Below, piece by piece: positions 9,969 to 18,369 of a stretch of 57,545 nucleotides of DNA; positions within the stretch are counted from its first letter, which is position 1, and each line of letters starts with the position of its first letter. Where the stretch lies: contig NZ_VMNK01000008.1 in the NCBI RefSeq assembly GCF_007625155.1, forward strand, positions 1 to 57,545, given 5' to 3'. A model generated the notes under the pieces. It was not told the origin of the DNA and did not search any database. It was given only the letters and a program-made list of their open reading frames with translations. Both the position numbers and the translations under genes were made by a program. This DNA is from Denitromonas halophila. Lineage in GTDB: Bacteria > Pseudomonadota > Gammaproteobacteria > Burkholderiales > Rhodocyclaceae.

Positions 9969-10219
9969 GATGGCACCCACCTACCGCACCACCTTCTTCT
10001 GCTGCTCTCATGGCGGCAGTTGCCAGCGACATCCCGCCCCGTAGCGTCCCTACCATCCAACGCAGGACCGACCAGCACCGCGGCAAGGCAAGAAATCTGG
10101 TCGAGCGCTTCTTCAACCAACCCAAGCATCTTCGTCGCCTCACCACACACCATGACAAGCGGGCTTCTCGGCTCAACGCTTTGTCACATGCACCTGCATC
10201 GGGCTACGGTGAACACGCA

Positions 10220-11131
10220 CTAGCCTTGGCTGATATTCACCCGCTCCGCCAAGAAGTCCAGAAAAGCACGCACCCTCAGTGGCAGGTAGCCACCCTGCCC
10301 AACATAGACAGCGTGGACTTCCTCAACATCGCCCGGATTGCAGTCTTCAAGCACCGGCACCAGCCGGCCGGCGGCTATGTCGTCCCGTACCTGAAAGGCT
10401 GCCAGGCGTGCCAGCCCCAGACCGGACAAAGCCAAATGGTGTAAGGCTTCGCCATCACTGGCCTGCGCATTGCCAGTCACTGGAAAAACGATATTTTCGT
10501 CCTTGTCTCGCAATGGCCAGCCGGGCTGCGCTCGCTTGTAGTTCGCCCCCAGGCGATTATGCGTAAGTAGTTCTTCCGGTATAGCGGGCGTGCCGTGGCG
10601 AGTCAGGTAGCTTGGTGCGCCTACGATCACCATGCGCGTACTGCCCAGTTTGCGCGCCCCCAGATTCGAACTTTTCAGCGGACCAGCGCGAACAGCCACG
10701 TCAGTGCGCTGTTCCAGGATGTCGATGACCTCATCGGTCAGCACGATGTCCAGGGTCACGTCGGGATGACACTCCAGGAATTCGGGTACCAGCGGCAGCA
10801 AAAAGTGGTGTCCGAAAGGTACGTTGGCATTCACGCGCAGGCGACCGCGAGGCGCAGCGTGCGCGCTCACGCAGCGTTCGGCGTCTTCCAGGTCGGCCAG
10901 GATGCGCACACCGCGCTCGTAGAAGGCGCAGCCTTCGGCGGTGAGCTGGAGTTGCCGAGTAGAGCGGTTTACCAAGCGTGTACCCAAGCGTTGCTCCAAG
11001 CGAGAAACCAGCTTGCTGACCGCCGAGGGCGTCATGCCACAGGCACGGGCAGCGGCGGAGAAACCGCCCAGCTCGATGGCGCGCACGAACACCTCCAATT
11101 CGCCAGATCGGTTGACTTCCGAGCGAGCCAC
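10220..11131 (-). CDS. LysR-family transcriptional regulator
   Basis: A 303-residue regulator. The winged helix-turn-helix is at residues 10-70 (the GFSAAARACGMTPSAVSKLV helix pair near 22) and the LysR substrate-binding domain at about 95-295. The start is GTG at 11131, preceded by AGGTGAGG. It diverges from the secreted SGNH hydrolase gene. The intergenic region has one perfect 17-bp palindrome and two half-matching copies of the same TGTGAATT core, so it very likely controls itself and the hydrolase. It resembles the LysR subgroup often found beside oxidoreductases, and a fragment of an old yellow enzyme lies beyond the hydrolase. Confidence 0.88.
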   Translation of the reverse strand: MARSEVNRSGELEVFVRAIELGGFSAAARACGMTPSAVSKLVSRLEQRLGTRLVNRSTRQLQLTAEGCAFYERGVRILADLEDAERCVSAHAAPRGRLRVNANVPFGHHFLLPLVPEFLECHPDVTLDIVLTDEVIDILEQRTDVAVRAGPLKSSNLGARKLGSTRMVIVGAPSYLTRHGTPAIPEELLTHNRLGANYKRAQPGWPLRDKDENIVFPVTGNAQASDGEALHHLALSGLGLARLAAFQVRDDIAAGRLVPVLEDCNPGDVEEVHAVYVGQGGYLPLRVRAFLDFLAERVNISQG

Positions 11132-11142
11132 AACACCTCACC

Positions 11143-11237
11143 TGTGAATTCAATTCACAAATCATTTTCCTTCGGCCAGCCTACTCCAAATTGGTCTGTG
11201 AATTCATACTTGCCACACCAACGGCCAATGAATTCAC
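11143..11237. promoter_or_regulatory. LysR operator cluster (TGTGAATT repeats)
   Basis: A perfect palindrome TGTGAATTCAATTCACA lies at 11143-11159, 12 bp upstream of the lysR start. Related copies are TGTGAATTCA at 11197-11206 and TGAATTCACC at 11229-11238, just before the hydrolase start. Three copies of one core in a 110-bp divergent intergenic region indicate binding sites for the adjacent LysR protein. Confidence 0.6.
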
Positions 11238-11241
11238 CAAC

Positions 11242-12567
11242 ATGAAGAAACCCACAACATCACTTCTTTCTCGTGCCTCGGCCGTGCTGATCTTGGCATT
11301 GGCGACGGGCAGCACGATAGCTTTCGCACCTGCGATGGCCGCCCCGCCGGCTTGGGTGGCAACTTGGCAAGCCAGCCCCCAGCAGGTCTGGGGATCGGAC
11401 TTCCTGTTTCCCACGAATGTCCCGCCGGCATTGCGCAGCGAAACCGTGCGTCAAGTGGCGCGCATCAGCTTGGGCGGCCACCGCTTGCGGATCGTGCTGT
11501 CCAACACCTACGGCAACCAGCCCCTGACCGTGGGCAAGGCGACGGTCGCACAGCCCAAGCAGCGCGGCGGAGTAATCACCGACAGCCTGCGTACCGTGAC
11601 GTTTGGCGGCCGGGAAGGAGCGAACATCCTGCCCGGCGCAACGTTGGTCAGCGACCCTGTAGCCTTGCCGGTGTCTTCGCTGGCGCAGGTGGCAGTTAGC
11701 CTCTACCTGCCGGATACGACGCCGGTGAGTACATTCCATTGGGACGGTCGGCAGACGGGCTGGATCGTCCCCGGCGATCAGACTTCGGCGCCGGCACTGA
11801 AACTGACTAAGGCCGACGGCACCACGGCTCGCCCGCTGCTAACGGGAATTCAGGTCGAAACCGAACAAGCCGCACGAGCGGTCGTGGTGCTTGGCGACTC
11901 CATCACAGATGGTGCGACAGCCAGTCTGGACAAAGATAGCCGCTGGCCTGACTTTTTGGCCGCTCGCCTGGCGCCTCACGGCGTTGCCGTCGTCAACGCC
12001 GGTATCTCTGGTGCGCGCCTGCTGTCCGATGGCATGGGCGCCAACGCACTGGCGCGGCTGGATCGGGACGTGCTGGCCCAACCGGGGGTTCGTAGCCTGA
12101 TCGTGACGCTGGGCATCAACGATATTTCCTGGCCAGGCACCGCTTTCGCACCGGACGCGCGCAGACCGACACTGGACGATTTGACGGCAGGCTACCGGCA
12201 GTTGGTCACACAAGCCCACAGTCATGGCGTTCGCGTGATCGGCGCAACGCTGACGCCGTTCGAGGGTGCGTTGCCCGGCACGCCGCTGGACAACTACTAC
12301 CACCCCGACAAGGACGTCTTGCGCCAGCAGGTAAACGACTGGATTCGCCATGGTGACGTATTCGACGCGGTGATCGACTTCGATGCGGTGCTGCGCGACC
12401 CCCACCATCCAGCCAGGATCGCTACGCGCTACGACTCCGGCGACCATCTACACCCCGGCGATGAAGGCAACCGTGCGATGGCCGACGCCGTCAATCTCGA
12501 AGCCTTGTTGCCTGGACTCGATGCCCCGCCTGCTGACATTTCGCTCAAGATCTCACCGGCACGTTGA
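11242..12567 (+). CDS. Secreted SGNH/GDSL-family hydrolase
   Basis: A 441-residue exported esterase-like protein. Residues 1-33 form a signal peptide (MKKPTTSLLS, hydrophobic core, cleavage near AMAAPP). The SGNH blocks are all present: block I VVLGDSITDG near 215 with the nucleophile Ser, block II Gly in NAGISGARLL near 253, block III LGINDISW near 290, and block V DHLHPGDEGNRAMADAV near 411 with the catalytic Asp and His. It probably cleaves ester bonds of a carbohydrate or lipid outside the cytoplasm. The ATG at 11242 gives the signal peptide; there is no strong ribosome site. Its divergent LysR partner is the likely regulator. Confidence 0.88.
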   Translation: MKKPTTSLLSRASAVLILALATGSTIAFAPAMAAPPAWVATWQASPQQVWGSDFLFPTNVPPALRSETVRQVARISLGGHRLRIVLSNTYGNQPLTVGKATVAQPKQRGGVITDSLRTVTFGGREGANILPGATLVSDPVALPVSSLAQVAVSLYLPDTTPVSTFHWDGRQTGWIVPGDQTSAPALKLTKADGTTARPLLTGIQVETEQAARAVVVLGDSITDGATASLDKDSRWPDFLAARLAPHGVAVVNAGISGARLLSDGMGANALARLDRDVLAQPGVRSLIVTLGINDISWPGTAFAPDARRPTLDDLTAGYRQLVTQAHSHGVRVIGATLTPFEGALPGTPLDNYYHPDKDVLRQQVNDWIRHGDVFDAVIDFDAVLRDPHHPARIATRYDSGDHLHPGDEGNRAMADAVNLEALLPGLDAPPADISLKISPAR

Positions 12568-12570
12568 ACC

Positions 12571-12690
12571 ATGCAGTTCACGCCTTATCGCCTGGAACAC
12601 CCGGAACGGCCCAACCGCATCGTCTTGCCGCCGATGACCCGTTCGTACTCGGGCGCGGGCAATGTGCCCCTTGCGTTGATGGTCCGGTTT
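12571..12690 (+). pseudogene. N-terminal fragment of an old-yellow-enzyme (NADH:flavin oxidoreductase)
   Basis: Starting 3 nt after the hydrolase stop, the frame encodes MQFTPYRL, then PNRIVLPPMTRSYSGAGNVP, the classic N-terminus of OYE-family alkene reductases. After about 37 residues the similarity stops. The frame continues as Arg- and His-rich antisense of the araC gene, which itself ends at 12757. A normal enzyme has about 360 residues, so roughly 90 percent is missing. The original order LysR / hydrolase / OYE was probably cut by a deletion that joined it to the araC region. Confidence 0.7.
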
Positions 12691-12756
12691 TTGTCGCCCC
12701 TCAGGGACGAAAATCGCAATCGGCCGTTGGCGGGGCGATGCCGCGTTCAACCCGCC

Positions 12757-13575
12757 TCACCCCACCTGCGACAGGTCACGATTGGCCTGCACGAACGCCC
12801 CCGGCGTCGCATCAAACTGTTGCTTGAACGCCGCAATGAAAGCCGACAGCGAATCGTAGCCACAGGCCAGCGCCACATCGGTGACCCGCTCGCCGCGCGC
12901 CAGTGCCGGCAAAGCGCCGAGCAAGCGCACACGCTGACGCCAGACACGGAAGCTCAAGCCGGTCTCGCGCACAAACACCCGGCTCAAAGTCTTCTCCGAC
13001 ACCCCCACGCGTGCACTCCACTCGGCCAGCGTGACACGCCGGTCGGGGTGCGCCTGCACCCGGTCGCACAACTGCCGCAGCCGCACATCCGTCGGCAGCG
13101 GCAGCATCAGCGCCACCTCGGGCGCGGCCGCGATCTGGTCGAACAGCACCGCCGCCAACCGACCGTCGGGGCCGGCCTCATCATAGGCTTCCGGCACCAG
13201 ACTGAAGGCGCGGATCAACTCGCGCAGCAGCGGGCTGACCACCAGCACCCGGCAACGGTCGGTCGCCCAGCCGGGCATCTCGGGCGCCACATACAGGCTG
13301 CGGATGCGCGTCTGCGCGCTACACACCACCCGATGCATCACGCCGGCGGGAATCCACACCGCGCGCTGTGGCGGCGCCACGAATCGCCCGGCAGCGCTAC
13401 GCACTTCAAGCACGCCTTGTTCGGCATAGGCGAACTGCCCCCACGGGTGGCGGTGGCGATAGCCGAGCACCCGGTTGGGCAAGGCCTCGACATGGCCATA
13501 GAGGGGGCGTGGCAATTGCGTCAGTTCGCTGAGCTGGCGGGCGATTGCGCCGGGCGTTTGTCCGTTCATCGACAT
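12757..13575 (-). CDS. AraC-family transcriptional regulator with cupin sensor
   Basis: A 272-residue regulator with an N-terminal cupin-like arm (about residues 25-100, HRHPWGQFAYAEQGVL). The C-terminal double helix-turn-helix is AraC type (about 165-262, with SEKTLSRVFVRETGLSF and the closing CGYDSLSAFIAAFKQQF motif). It is divergent from the SBF-type transporter at 13655 with only 79 bp between starts, so that transporter is its likely target. ATG at 13575 or 13569 are both possible starts. Confidence 0.88.
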   Translation of the reverse strand: MSMNGQTPGAIARQLSELTQLPRPLYGHVEALPNRVLGYRHRHPWGQFAYAEQGVLEVRSAAGRFVAPPQRAVWIPAGVMHRVVCSAQTRIRSLYVAPEMPGWATDRCRVLVVSPLLRELIRAFSLVPEAYDEAGPDGRLAAVLFDQIAAAPEVALMLPLPTDVRLRQLCDRVQAHPDRRVTLAEWSARVGVSEKTLSRVFVRETGLSFRVWRQRVRLLGALPALARGERVTDVALACGYDSLSAFIAAFKQQFDATPGAFVQANRDLSQVG

Positions 13576-13654
13576 TTGACCGCCTATCTGCGTTAGTCGG
13601 AAGGTTTAGAGCACGCTACCGTGTGCCTTATCTCAACGCAAGCCGGAGCTCGCC

Positions 13655-14647
13655 ATGCTCTTCCTCCGACGCCTGTTCGACCCGTTCTCCATCGCGGTGA
13701 TCGTCGCCGTGCTGATCGCCACGCTGCTGCCGGCCGTGGGGCGCGGCGCCACCGTGTTCGGCGGGCTCACCCACCTGGCCATTGCCTTGCTGTTCTTTCT
13801 GCATGGCGCCCGCCTGTCGCGCGCGGCGATCCTCGCCGGCGCCGGACACTGGCGCCTGCATGCGCTGGTGTTCGCCTGCACCTTCGTGCTGTTTCCGTTG
13901 CTGGTGCTGGCGCTCAAGCCGCTGATTCTGCCGCTGGTGGGCGAGACGCTATACCGCGGCATGATCTACCTGTCGGTGCTGCCCGCGACGGTGCAGTCGG
14001 CCATCGCCTTCACGTCGATGGCGCGCGGCAATGTGCCCGCCGCCATCTGCAGCGCCGCGGCGTCCAGCCTGCTGGGCATCGTCCTCACGCCGCTGCTGGT
14101 GATGGTGCTGATGGATGCCGGCGACGGCAGCGGCTCGGGGCTCGGCGCGGTGGGCAAGATCGTGCTGCAACTGCTGGTGCCCTTCCTCGCCGGCCACGCC
14201 GCGCGCCACTGGATCGGCGCCTGGGTGGCGCGCCACCAGCGCTGGCTGAAGTTCATCGACCAGGGCTCAATCCTGCTGGTGGTGTACACCGCCTTCAGCG
14301 ACGCCGTGACAGGTGGCCTATGGCAACTGGTGCCGGCAGCCGATCTGCTCGCGCTGGCGCTGGTGTGCTGTCTGCTACTGGCGATGGTGCTGTGGATCAC
14401 CCAACTGCTGGCGCTGCGCCTGGGCTTCAGTACCGAAGACTGCATCACCATCGTCTTCGCCGGCTCGAAAAAGAGCATGGCCACCGGCGTGCCAATGGCG
14501 CAGATTCTCTTCGCCGGCGGCGCAGTGGGCCCGCTGATCTTGCCACTGATGATCTTCCACCAGATCCAGCTGATGGTCTGCGCCGCGCTGGCGCAGCACT
14601 ACGCGCAACGCGACGAGGCGCCACTGAGCGCGGCCGACACGGCGTGA
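13655..14647 (+). CDS. Bile acid:sodium symporter-family transporter (SBF-like, YfeH type)
   Basis: A 330-residue membrane protein with about nine or ten predicted helices. The pattern is that of the SBF-like CPA transporter family: AIALLFFLHGARLSR near residue 42, TVQSAIAFTSMARGNVPAAICSAA near 112 and a helix-break motif FAGSKKSMATGVPMA near 268. Members move organic anions with sodium, but the substrate here is unknown. ATG 13655 has GGAG 7 nt upstream. The divergent AraC gene probably controls it. Confidence 0.83.
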   Translation: MLFLRRLFDPFSIAVIVAVLIATLLPAVGRGATVFGGLTHLAIALLFFLHGARLSRAAILAGAGHWRLHALVFACTFVLFPLLVLALKPLILPLVGETLYRGMIYLSVLPATVQSAIAFTSMARGNVPAAICSAAASSLLGIVLTPLLVMVLMDAGDGSGSGLGAVGKIVLQLLVPFLAGHAARHWIGAWVARHQRWLKFIDQGSILLVVYTAFSDAVTGGLWQLVPAADLLALALVCCLLLAMVLWITQLLALRLGFSTEDCITIVFAGSKKSMATGVPMAQILFAGGAVGPLILPLMIFHQIQLMVCAALAQHYAQRDEAPLSAADTA

Positions 14648-14754
14648 CGCCGCAACCGGATCAGACCGCGCGCGGAAGCCGACACAAAACGTCACCGCCA
14701 TGACGCACGATTTAACGACATCCGCATTGTCCGCCCGCCCGCAGGGGCTCTAGA

Positions 14755-14785
14755 GTGCGTTCTCCAATATCTGAGAGAGACGCAC
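14755..14785 (+). promoter_or_regulatory. 5' UTR hairpin covering the aquaporin ribosome site
   Basis: GTGCGTTCTC (14755-14764) can pair with GAGAGACGCAC (14775-14785) with one bulge. The second arm contains the purine-rich ribosome-binding segment and ends one base before the ATG at 14787. Folding would hide the site, suggesting translational control. This is inference from pairing only. Confidence 0.4.
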
Positions 14786-14786
14786 A

Positions 14787-15476
14787 ATGAAACACTACGG
14801 AGCAGAGTTTCTGGGGACCTTCTGGCTGGTGCTGGGCGGTTGCGGCAGTGCCGTGCTGGCGGCAGCTTTCCCCGAGGTCGGCATCGGCCTGCATGGCGTG
14901 TCACTGGCCTTCGGCCTCACGGTGCTGACCATGGCCTTTGCCATCGGCCACATCTCCGGCTGCCACCTCAACCCGGCGGTGTCGATCGGCCTGTGGGCCG
15001 GCGGGCGGTTTTCGGCCAGCCAGCTCGTGCCCTACATCACCTCGCAGGTGCTCGGCGCCATCGCCGCCGGTGGCGTACTGTATGTCATCGCCAGCGGTGC
15101 GCCCGGCTTCGACGTGTCGGCTGGCTTCGCCTCCAACGGCTATGGCGAGCACTCGCCCGGCGGCTACTCGCTGGTGGCCGCACTGGTCACCGAAGTGGTG
15201 ATGACCATGTTCTTCCTGCTGGTGATTCTCGGCGCCACCGACAAACGCGCCCCGGCCGGCTTCGCGCCAATCGCCATCGGCCTCGCGCTGACCTTGATCC
15301 ACCTCATCAGCATTCCGGTCACCAACACCTCGGTCAACCCGGCGCGCAGCACCGGTGTGGCGCTGTTCGTGGGCGACTGGGCGGTCGGCCAACTCTGGCT
15401 GTTCTGGATCGCCCCCATCGTCGGTGCCGTGTTGGGTGCCGTGGCTTACCGTGCCATCGGCGGCGAGACTGACTGA
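14787..15476 (+). CDS. aqpZ: Aquaporin Z (MIP-family water channel)
   Basis: A 229-residue inner-membrane channel with six helices and the two pore NPA motifs, HLNPAVS near residue 62 and TSVNPARS near 184. The selectivity-filter arginine follows the second NPA, and the start [15 protein letters not shown] is the standard AqpZ N-terminus. Length and motifs match water-specific AqpZ rather than longer glycerol facilitators. It stands alone; the upstream leader can fold over its ribosome site. Confidence 0.93.
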   Translation: MKHYGAEFLGTFWLVLGGCGSAVLAAAFPEVGIGLHGVSLAFGLTVLTMAFAIGHISGCHLNPAVSIGLWAGGRFSASQLVPYITSQVLGAIAAGGVLYVIASGAPGFDVSAGFASNGYGEHSPGGYSLVAALVTEVVMTMFFLLVILGATDKRAPAGFAPIAIGLALTLIHLISIPVTNTSVNPARSTGVALFVGDWAVGQLWLFWIAPIVGAVLGAVAYRAIGGETD

Positions 15477-15501
15477 CGCTGCAACATTATTCACAGAAAA
15501 T

Positions 15502-15541
15502 GCCCCTCCCCTGAATTCCAGATAGATACAGGAGGCGGGGC
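15502..15541 (+). terminator. Hairpin after aqpZ
   Basis: GCCCCTCCCCTG (15502-15513) pairs with CAGGAGGCGGGGC (15529-15541), with one unpaired C. There is no T tract. It probably marks the 3' end of the aquaporin message. Confidence 0.35.
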
Positions 15542-15654
15542 GCCATGAGGCCAAAACACAGCACCTCTCTACCCGCGCCTCGCCAGACATCCACGCGAAT
15601 CTGCTATCTTCCTTCTCGAACTCGCCAGGTTCGGCATCACTTGAAGAGGCGCCC

Positions 15655-16368
15655 ATGCAGCAGATCAAAGCCCTGATATTTGACGTCTTCGGCACGCTGG
15701 TCGACTGGCGGACCGCCATTGCGCGCGAAGCCGAACAGGCGCTGGCGCCACGCGGCATCACCTTCGACGCCCTCGCCTTCGCCGATGCCTGGCGCGATCA
15801 ATACCAGCCCGCCATGGAAGAGGTCCGCGCCGGGCGCATCCCGTTCTGCAAGCTCGACCGCCTGCACCGCCGCAACCTCGACGTGGTGCTCGCTGACTTC
15901 GGCCTCGACCGCGTTGATGAAACCACCCGCCAGCACCTCAACCTCGCCTGGCACCGCCTCGATGCCTGGCCCGACGTCAGCGCCGGGCTGCACACGCTGA
16001 AGCCACACTGCCGGCTCGCACCCTGCTCCAACGGCAACATCTCGCTGATGGTCGACCTCGCCCGCCGCAACGACTTCCCGTGGGACGCCATCCTCGGCGC
16101 CGAAGTGGCGCGCGACTACAAACCCAAACCGACGGTGTACTTATCGGCCGCCGACGCCTTCGACCTGCGCCCCGACGAAGTCATGATGGTCGCCGCCCAT
16201 TCATCCGATCTGGCAGCCGCCGCCGAGGCTGGATTGCGAACCGCCTTCATTGCACGGCCGGACGAGTTCGGCCCGGGGCTGGGCGAGTCGGCGGCAACGG
16301 TGGCGGTGGATGTGTCGGCGGGGAGTCTTGCTAACCTGGCACAGCAGCTTGGAACAGCATGCGTCTAG
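15655..16368 (+). CDS. Haloacid dehalogenase type II (HAD superfamily)
   Basis: A 237-residue HAD hydrolase of the L-2-haloacid dehalogenase group. The nucleophile Asp10 is in FDVFGTLVDW, motif II is APCSNGN near 123, the motif III Lys is in ARDYKPKP near 153, and motif IV-like AAHSSDLAAA is near 181. This set matches type II haloacid dehalogenases, which hydrolyse 2-haloalkanoic acids to hydroxy acids, but many relatives act on other phosphates or are uncharacterised. It appears monocistronic. No haloacid permease is nearby, so the physiological substrate is uncertain. Confidence 0.85.
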   Translation: MQQIKALIFDVFGTLVDWRTAIAREAEQALAPRGITFDALAFADAWRDQYQPAMEEVRAGRIPFCKLDRLHRRNLDVVLADFGLDRVDETTRQHLNLAWHRLDAWPDVSAGLHTLKPHCRLAPCSNGNISLMVDLARRNDFPWDAILGAEVARDYKPKPTVYLSAADAFDLRPDEVMMVAAHSSDLAAAAEAGLRTAFIARPDEFGPGLGESAATVAVDVSAGSLANLAQQLGTACV

Positions 16369-16592
16369 CAACATCCTCTCTCCCACTCCTGCAGCTGGAT
16401 GTCGCCCTCCGACACCGCTCGAATTCTAGGCTAAGCAGAACTTCCCACGAACCACTTCAGGGCCACCATACCCTTAATGACTGAGCCAAGGTATACTCTG
16501 TGCCGACCACTCAGCCCCCTATACGGCCACAAAATTGACTCGAAAAGCATGCGGCTGGTCAGTCCAGATATTCTCGTTAGATCGGAAATAAA

Positions 16593-17474
16593 ATGATTGT
16601 TATTGCTCGCATATTGATTGTGGCGTTTGCCCTCACGGTGACAGGTTGCGCGACCATCCGTGAAAGTGTTCCTCCCGAGACGACAATAGGTTCAATGAAG
16701 TCACTTTCGATCTCCGAGGATCTTCCCTCATCGGACTTTTTTCCCGGACACTCGGCGGTAGCGCAAGGAACGCGCTACGTTGTCGTTCAGGCCGACGGGG
16801 GAAACATTCTTCTCGGGCCAATTTTTGGCGCAATCAACATTTCAGCCAACACGCGAAAAATGGCGGAAAAATACCGAGGATCGTTGCTGAGTATCGATCC
16901 TATGCCTATCGCACGTGAAGCGATGGCACGCGGGGGTGTTCTCCCCTCCGAGACAAGAGCATCGTTTGTCGCAAAACCTTTTGTGTTTGTTCAGCATTGC
17001 TACGACGACAGATTCCGTTTGTCTCTCGTTTTCCATGTTGAGAATACTGACCAATCACCGAGCTGGATTGGTAGATATACCTACCACCTGCCGACTACGT
17101 ATGCAGCATCTCAATTCGCGCAGCTGTCGGAAGGCCAGATCCAAAACTACCGGACAGAACTCACTCTGGGGGCCACGATACTAACGCGCTTGATGCAGCG
17201 AGATCTTTCAGGAGAACTTCCCGCAACAGGGAAGTTGGTCGACTTCGGGAGTTTGCATCTCTTGGGTCACAAAATGGGGGGGCTCGGAATCTACACCATG
17301 CCGGAAGAGCTGTATTTCGCCAAATCGCAGCTTATTGAGGAAACCGATAGTCATGTAACTATGCGCGTCAAGGGAGTCATGAACACGGCTGCTGTATTCG
17401 GGGGGATGGGCTTCGGGGTACACTATATTCACAGGAAGCTGGTCCATACTCTGAAGCCCGTCAAGACTGAGTGA
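16593..17474 (+). CDS. Orphan lipoprotein of unknown function
   Basis: A 293-residue protein with a lipoprotein signal: a hydrophobic stretch, then VTGC at about residues 16-19, so it is likely anchored to a membrane. I recognise no domain. The middle shows alternating beta-like segments, and a glycine-rich hydrophobic stretch (AAVFGGMGFGVHYI) lies near the C-terminus. The gene and the 220 bp before it are clearly lower in GC than their neighbours and use AT-ending codons more freely, suggesting recent acquisition. A strong bidirectional terminator follows. No function is proposed. Confidence 0.7.
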   Translation: MIVIARILIVAFALTVTGCATIRESVPPETTIGSMKSLSISEDLPSSDFFPGHSAVAQGTRYVVVQADGGNILLGPIFGAINISANTRKMAEKYRGSLLSIDPMPIAREAMARGGVLPSETRASFVAKPFVFVQHCYDDRFRLSLVFHVENTDQSPSWIGRYTYHLPTTYAASQFAQLSEGQIQNYRTELTLGATILTRLMQRDLSGELPATGKLVDFGSLHLLGHKMGGLGIYTMPEELYFAKSQLIEETDSHVTMRVKGVMNTAAVFGGMGFGVHYIHRKLVHTLKPVKTE

Positions 17475-17528
17475 GCGGACTCAGATAAGACTTCCCGCAT
17501 CTTCGGCTATCGCATTGAATGCAGACTC

Positions 17529-17564
17529 AAAACGACAACGGACCGCAAGGTCCGTTGTCGTTTT
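17529..17564. terminator. Strong bidirectional intrinsic terminator
   Basis: A perfect 16-bp stem, AAAACGACAACGGACC (17529-17544) and its inverse at 17549-17564, encloses a GCAA tetraloop. Runs of A and T at the two ends serve both strands, separating the lipoprotein gene from the convergent enoyl-CoA hydratase operon. Confidence 0.85.
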
Positions 17565-17580
17565 ATTTAGCATGCCTTCT

Positions 17581-18369
17581 CTACCGCTTCAACATCTGAT
17601 GCACCGCCTCAAGATGCTCCGGCTCGTTGTGGCACATGCCCTGGAAGGTGGCGCACAGATCGAGGAAGTCTTTCAGTTCCATGCGCTGTGCCATTTTCAT
17701 CAGGCGCTTGGTCAGGCGGGTGGCCTTGGGCGGCTGGGTGGCGATGCGGGCGGCGATTTCCTGCGCCCGCGCCATCAGCTGTTCCGGCGCCACCACATCC
17801 AGGACGATGCCCAGCGTCTTGGCTTCATCGGCACCAACAATGCGGCCCGAGAGCGTCAGCTCGAAGGCCTGCTGGTAGCCGATCAGGCGCTGCATGAACC
17901 ACGCCCCGCCGTCGCCAGGGATGATGCCGAGGTTGAGGAAGGTTTCACCGAACTTGGCCTTGCTGGAGGCCACGCGGATGTCGGCCATGTTGGCCAGATC
18001 AAAGCCGGCGCCGATGGCCGGGCCGTTGACTGCGGCGATGACCGGGATCTCGACATTGTGCAGCGCCAGCGGAATGCGCTGGATGCCGCGCCGGTAGCGG
18101 TCGGCGCACTCGGCCACATCGCCGGCAAAATCGCCGCCGCGCTCGGCCATGTCCTTGACGTTGCCGCCGGCCGAGAAGGCGCTGCCGGCGCCGGTCATGA
18201 CCAGCACGGAAACCTCATCGCAGCCATTGACCCACTCGGCCACCTGCACGATGTCGTCGATCAGGCCGGTGCCGGTGAGGGCGTTGCGCACGTCATCACG
18301 GTTGAAGGTCAGCGTGGCGACGCGGTTTTCGACGCTCAACAGCGCGTCTTTCAGAATCGGGGGAGTCAT
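17581..18369 (-). CDS. Enoyl-CoA hydratase/isomerase (crotonase family), second copy of operon
   Basis: A 262-residue crotonase-fold protein. The oxyanion-hole segments are SAFSAGGNVKDMAE near residue 65 and NGPAIGAGFDLANMAD near 114. Acidic residues stand at both usual catalytic positions (FGETFLNLGIIPGDGG and AFELTLSG). Its start overlaps the stop of the acyl-CoA synthetase by one base (TGATG), so it is translationally coupled and last in the operon. It probably hydrates or otherwise processes an unsaturated acyl-CoA made by that synthetase; the exact acyl chain is not evident. Confidence 0.87.
   Translation of the reverse strand: MTPPILKDALLSVENRVATLTFNRDDVRNALTGTGLIDDIVQVAEWVNGCDEVSVLVMTGAGSAFSAGGNVKDMAERGGDFAGDVAECADRYRRGIQRIPLALHNVEIPVIAAVNGPAIGAGFDLANMADIRVASSKAKFGETFLNLGIIPGDGGAWFMQRLIGYQQAFELTLSGRIVGADEAKTLGIVLDVVAPEQLMARAQEIAARIATQPPKATRLTKRLMKMAQRMELKDFLDLCATFQGMCHNEPEHLEAVHQMLKR

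Noticed and set aside
8512-10176. 554-codon minus-strand frame opposite dctM
   Set aside because: Antisense to an intact TRAP permease, with long Asp/Glu/Gln/His-rich stretches and no motif.
12571-13596. 341-codon plus-strand frame beginning with the OYE N-terminus
   Set aside because: After about 37 codons it is antisense to araC, rich in Arg, His and Gln with no family pattern; only the OYE-like beginning is real.
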